Positions 61,064-64,000 of a DNA stretch of 64,000 nt are shown piece by piece; position 1 is the first letter of the stretch, and every line of letters begins with the position of its first letter. The notes under the pieces are model-generated. The model saw only the letters and a list, made by a program, of their open reading frames with translations. It was not told the DNA's origin and did no database searches. The DNA comes from JAWKTV01 sp041398905 (GTDB taxonomy: Bacteria > Planctomycetota > Planctomycetia > Planctomycetales > Planctomycetaceae), in NCBI GenBank assembly GCA_041398905.1, contig JAWKTV010000021.1, positions 12,754 through 76,753 of the forward strand, read 5' to 3'. The translations under genes and the position numbers were made by a program.

Positions 61064-61414
61064 ATGGGACTGTTCAGCCGTAAAGACTGGAACATCATCG
61101 CCATCATCTTCCAGCGCGGCGACCTGTACACGGTCAGCGGCCAGCGGGTGAAGGGGGGCGATGCCACCAAGGCTCGGGACGGTGCAGAGGACACTCCCGC
61201 ACCATCTTTTGGGGCGATCTTCGACCAGAGCGGGAAGCTGCTGGAGAGCGGGACCGGTCCAGGGCATATTCAGGCCAGCCCCGATGCCGTCAAGAAGCTC
61301 GAACGTGAACTCCCGATGACGAAGACGGTCCAGGAGACCCTCAAGGCGCTCGAGTCCGGCGCGGCTGACAAGATCGCGAAGCCGTTGATCTGGAACGGCT
61401 ACCCGAAGAAGTGA
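61064..61414 (+). CDS. Small conserved-looking cytosolic protein of unknown function
   Basis: 116 residues from ATG 61064. No family is recognised. WNIIAIIFQRGDLYTVSGQR near the N-terminus, then AIFDQSGKLLESGTGPGHIQ and a Leu-rich C-terminal part (ETLKALESGAADKIAKPLI). Hydrophilic overall and without a signal peptide. It lies 140 bases after the cytochrome b-cc gene on the same strand, so a role linked to the respiratory complex is possible but unproven. Confidence 0.5.
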   Translation: MGLFSRKDWNIIAIIFQRGDLYTVSGQRVKGGDATKARDGAEDTPAPSFGAIFDQSGKLLESGTGPGHIQASPDAVKKLERELPMTKTVQETLKALESGAADKIAKPLIWNGYPKK

Positions 61415-61493
61415 CCGCAGGGAGTTCACCCTGCTCGACCGTTCGCTAAACACCACTGTTCGCGGAGCGTCCCGCGCTGAAGCGCGAGCGACC

Positions 61494-62336
61494 TCAGTCC
61501 AGCCATAGCAGGATGCGGTCCTTGAGTGATTCCGGCAGCCGCTTCTCGACGGCCTTACGCACCTGCCGTTCGTGGTAGCGGGTGCTGAAATGTCCCAGGA
61601 TCACGAGGTCGTTCTGGAAGCGGTCCGCACGATCGAGGATGTCGTCCAGGTGGCAGTGGCCGAACTTGTGGATCTTGTCCTTCCGGTGTTCCGGCCGGAA
61701 GAAGGTCATTTCGGTGATGAGAATTGATGCTTCGTAGATGGCGGGATCGCTGTCGAGCCCCGGCGGCGCGGTGTCGCCGGTGTAGCAGACGATCGGGATG
61801 CGCACTTCGGCGCTCACCTCCGTCCCCGCCATCCGCAGGTCGCGAATCTCGTTCCCGCTGAGGGTCCGGTACTCCTCCTTCAGCTTCTTGCGACGTTCCC
61901 ACACGATGTAGCCGACCGAAGGAACGGTGTGTTTGGTGGGAAACACCGTGACGACATGCTCGCGGGACAGCTCGAATTCATCGCCCGGCTTCGCACCCAC
62001 GAGCTGACAAACCATGCGGCCGCGATCGAGCCGCTGCCACGACTTGAGCATCCGCTCGACCGGTTCGACGACCTCCTCGGGGACGTAGATGGTGGGTGGC
62101 TCCATCTTCATCATGCGACGGCGGGCCACATAGGCGGGCAGGGCGGCCATATGGTCGAGGTGGGCGTGCGAGATGAAATACGTCCCCGTCCCCATGAACG
62201 ACCACGGGCTGCCTCCCATGTCGAAACCGAGCTTGAGTTCCGGAATCCGCCAGTAACTCTGCACCGCCGCCCGCGAGTAGCCTTCAATGGTCAACCCTTT
62301 GTGGGTAATCGTTTTGACGGGGAGGTTCTCGGGCAT
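61494..62336 (-). CDS. Metallo-beta-lactamase-fold hydrolase, RNase Z-like
   Basis: 280 residues from ATG 62336 (a GTG at 62354 is an alternative). The metal motif ISHAHLDHMAALPAYVARR and VGYIVWERRKK, VCYTGDTAPPG, LITEMTFF, GHCHLDDIL and GHFSTRYHERQ match the RNase Z / ElaC-related group. RNase Z trims tRNA 3' ends, which would fit the tRNAs here lacking encoded CCA, but the divergence leaves the substrate open. It converges on the gene at 61064-61414. Confidence 0.8.
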   Translation of the reverse strand: MPENLPVKTITHKGLTIEGYSRAAVQSYWRIPELKLGFDMGGSPWSFMGTGTYFISHAHLDHMAALPAYVARRRMMKMEPPTIYVPEEVVEPVERMLKSWQRLDRGRMVCQLVGAKPGDEFELSREHVVTVFPTKHTVPSVGYIVWERRKKLKEEYRTLSGNEIRDLRMAGTEVSAEVRIPIVCYTGDTAPPGLDSDPAIYEASILITEMTFFRPEHRKDKIHKFGHCHLDDILDRADRFQNDLVILGHFSTRYHERQVRKAVEKRLPESLKDRILLWLD

Positions 62337-62667
62337 CGGACTCGGGAGACGCACGGTATGCGGAAACTGCGGGGGCGATCGTGTCAGAGACTACCTTTCC
62401 GGCGGCAAACGTGACAGTCACATCCAACCCGGGAAGGCCGATCGCTCGACGAGGAACGTCTGCTGGCGGTTGTTGATGCGATGGTGACGGCATGTCGGCG
62501 TGCGCGGCCATTGACTGGACACGACGCGCTTCGTCGGGACCGCTACAATCTGCCGCGAAGTCTCCTCCGCGTTGACACCGAGCTTGCCGCACCGATCCAG
62601 CCGCACCGCCGACAGGTATCGCGCGACCGCCAGTCAAGAAGATTCCCATCACGTTCGCATTCTGTTT
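62337..62667. other. Divergent intergenic region
   Basis: 331 bases between the RNase Z-like gene and the GCS2 gene. A TACAAT hexamer at 62544-62549 might be a rightward -10, but no suitably spaced -35 was found. No gene is seen. Confidence 0.5.
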
Positions 62668-63885
62668 ATGTCGCAATACCCGCTGTTTTCCGTCTACGGG
62701 GTCGAGCTTGAGTACATGATCGTGGACTCGAACTCGTTGGGAGTCCGGCCGATTGCCGACGAGTTGCTCCGTTCGTTCGCGGGGTCCGTTGTTTCGGATG
62801 TCGAACGGGGCGACATCGCGTTGTCCAACGAGTTGGCGCTCCACGTCATCGAGCTCAAGACGAACGGGCCGCGCGATCATCTCTCCGGCTTGTCGACCCG
62901 CTTTGAGGAGGAAATCGCCGCCGTCAACGAGTCGCTGGGGAAGATCAACGCGCGGCTCATGCCGACAGCGATGCACCCCTGGATGGATCCGTCGCGCGAG
63001 CTGCGGCTGTGGCCCCACGACTACGGGCCAGTGTACGAGGCGTTCCACCGCATCTTCGACTGTCGCGGTCACGGGTGGGCGAACCTGCAGAGCGTCCACC
63101 TGAATTTGCCTTTCAGCGGTGATGCGGAATTCGGTCGCCTGCATGCCGCGGTGCGGCTGGTGCTGCCGCTGCTGCCCGCGCTCGCGGCCAGCTCGCCGGC
63201 GATGGATGGCAAGTTGACGGGGCTGATGGATAACCGGCTCGAGGTGTATCGCACCAACACCCGCCGCATCGCGTCGGTGACCGGTCGGGTCATTCCTGAA
63301 CCGGTCTATACGGAGGCCGATTACGGTCGGGAGATTTTTCAGCCGATGACGCTGGACGTCGCGCGGCACGATCCCGCAGGGGTGCTGCAGCACGAGTTCC
63401 TCAATGCGCGCGGGGCGATCGCCCGGTTCTCGCGCGGCTCAATCGAGATTCGCGTGCTGGATGTACAGGACTGCCCGCAGGCGGACGTCGCCATCTGTGC
63501 GCTCATCGTGCATCTGCTCAAGCAGTTGGTGGCGGAGCGCTGGACCCGAACCAGCGAGCAACAGGCCGTTCCAATCGACCCGCTGGAGAAGCTGTTCCTC
63601 GGAACGATTCGCGACGCGGACCAGGCGACTATCGATGACGGGGAATACTTGAATCACTTTGGATTGCGGGACATGGCGGGTTCGACGGCGGCCGAAGTCT
63701 GGCGGGTGCTGATCGACGACGCCTGCGATCGCGATGACAGCTTCCGCGATGAGTGGGGGCCGGCATTGCAGGTGATCGCCGAGCACGGTCCCGTCGCGCG
63801 ACGGATCGTGCGGCAACTCGGCGAAAAGCCGTCGCTCGAACGGTTGCGACAGGTTTACGGACAACTGTGTGACTGTCTGGGCTAA
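62668..63885 (+). CDS. Glutamate-cysteine ligase family 2 (GCS2) protein
   Basis: 405 residues from ATG 62668 (MSQYPLFSVYGVELEYMIVD). The GCS2-type ATP-grasp-like fold is indicated by VYGVELEYM, ELALHVIELKTNGP, TAMHPWMDP, SVHLNLPF, IASVTGRVIPEP and RGSIEIRVLDVQDCPQADVAI. It may make gamma-glutamylcysteine or a related amide; planctomycetes do not all make glutathione, so the substrate is uncertain. Only about 115 bases remain downstream in the window. Confidence 0.8.
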   Translation: MSQYPLFSVYGVELEYMIVDSNSLGVRPIADELLRSFAGSVVSDVERGDIALSNELALHVIELKTNGPRDHLSGLSTRFEEEIAAVNESLGKINARLMPTAMHPWMDPSRELRLWPHDYGPVYEAFHRIFDCRGHGWANLQSVHLNLPFSGDAEFGRLHAAVRLVLPLLPALAASSPAMDGKLTGLMDNRLEVYRTNTRRIASVTGRVIPEPVYTEADYGREIFQPMTLDVARHDPAGVLQHEFLNARGAIARFSRGSIEIRVLDVQDCPQADVAICALIVHLLKQLVAERWTRTSEQQAVPIDPLEKLFLGTIRDADQATIDDGEYLNHFGLRDMAGSTAAEVWRVLIDDACDRDDSFRDEWGPALQVIAEHGPVARRIVRQLGEKPSLERLRQVYGQLCDCLG

Positions 63886-64000
63886 GGCCGACCCAACGTT
63901 GCCGTCGCGCGTTCGGCGGAACTCAACATGCCTCCGCCGCACGGACGCACAGACGCATGGAGCCTGTTCGGGATGCATCCGCCGGATGGTGGTGGGGCGG

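Noticed and set aside
63928..64000. Possible start of another gene at the right edge (ATG 63928)
   Set aside because: Only 24 codons are visible, Pro/Gly/His-rich, with no ribosome site or recognisable domain.

Overview
The window looks like a chromosomal segment of a GC-rich planctomycete (Planctomycetia, Planctomycetaceae-like). The signs are: paired long ExbD proteins beside a zinc-ribbon MotA/TolQ protein, the small pilin-like protein with an N-terminal DEQGFVVSAELVL segment, a PAPS sulfotransferase, exported planctomycete-style proteins, a cytochrome b fused to a di-heme cytochrome c, and a scar of IS66/IS256/ISAs1 transposases. This is inferred from protein character; no search was run.

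The main technical point is quality. At least twelve genes, including dnaK and carB, are broken or garbled, and in most cases where I could work out the expected reading the lesion is a one-base change in a short homopolymer. The most economical explanation is uncorrected sequencing or consensus error, not gene decay. I give full gene extents across these breaks and describe each lesion.

Layout. 1-5.5 kb: a 5'-truncated sugar-phosphate isomerase/epimerase, a voltage-sensor-like membrane protein with no pore, a broken sulfotransferase and dnaK. 5.7-9.3 kb: a MotA/TolQ-ExbD-ExbD motor cluster transcribed toward dnaK. 9.6-17.7 kb: a GH15-like protein, a pilin-like small protein, DUF1653 and oligoendopeptidase F, a sodium:solute symporter overlapping a creatininase-family hydrolase, and a membrane PIN-TRAM protein. 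17.9-30.2 kb: a leftward block of DNA-end-processing genes (AddB-like, AddA-like, YhaO-like Mre11 nuclease, YhaN-like Rad50 ATPase) followed by a short histidine kinase. 30.5-31.7 kb: tRNA-Arg(UCU) with a transposase graveyard. 31.8-42.8 kb: a degenerate phosphohexomutase, holA, a cyclic-phosphate receiver-like protein, carB, a hypothetical protein, folP, trigger factor and tRNA-Gly(GCC). 43.2-50.6 kb, all leftward: an NAD-dependent epimerase, an exported glycerophosphodiesterase, a NatA/NatB-type ABC exporter whose permease is fused to a CPBP protease, and miaB. 51-56.9 kb: two exported proteins (one with HEAT repeats and a receiver-like domain) and an ArsM-like methyltransferase with a cysteine-rich tail. 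57-64 kb: an NrnA-like phosphoesterase, a Rieske/cytochrome b-cc module, a small conserved-looking protein, an RNase Z-like hydrolase and a GCS2-type glutamate-cysteine ligase.

The strongest functional groupings are the four-gene DNA-end-processing block, in which both of the usual bacterial double-strand-end machineries are adjacent, the ExbB/ExbD motor beside dnaK, and the Rieske/cytochrome b-cc quinol oxidoreductase. Candidates for less-described biology are the pore-less voltage sensor, the catalytically dead phosphohexomutase, the exported receiver-like domain and the zinc-ribbon MotA protein. No CRISPR array, prophage or secondary-metabolite cluster was seen.
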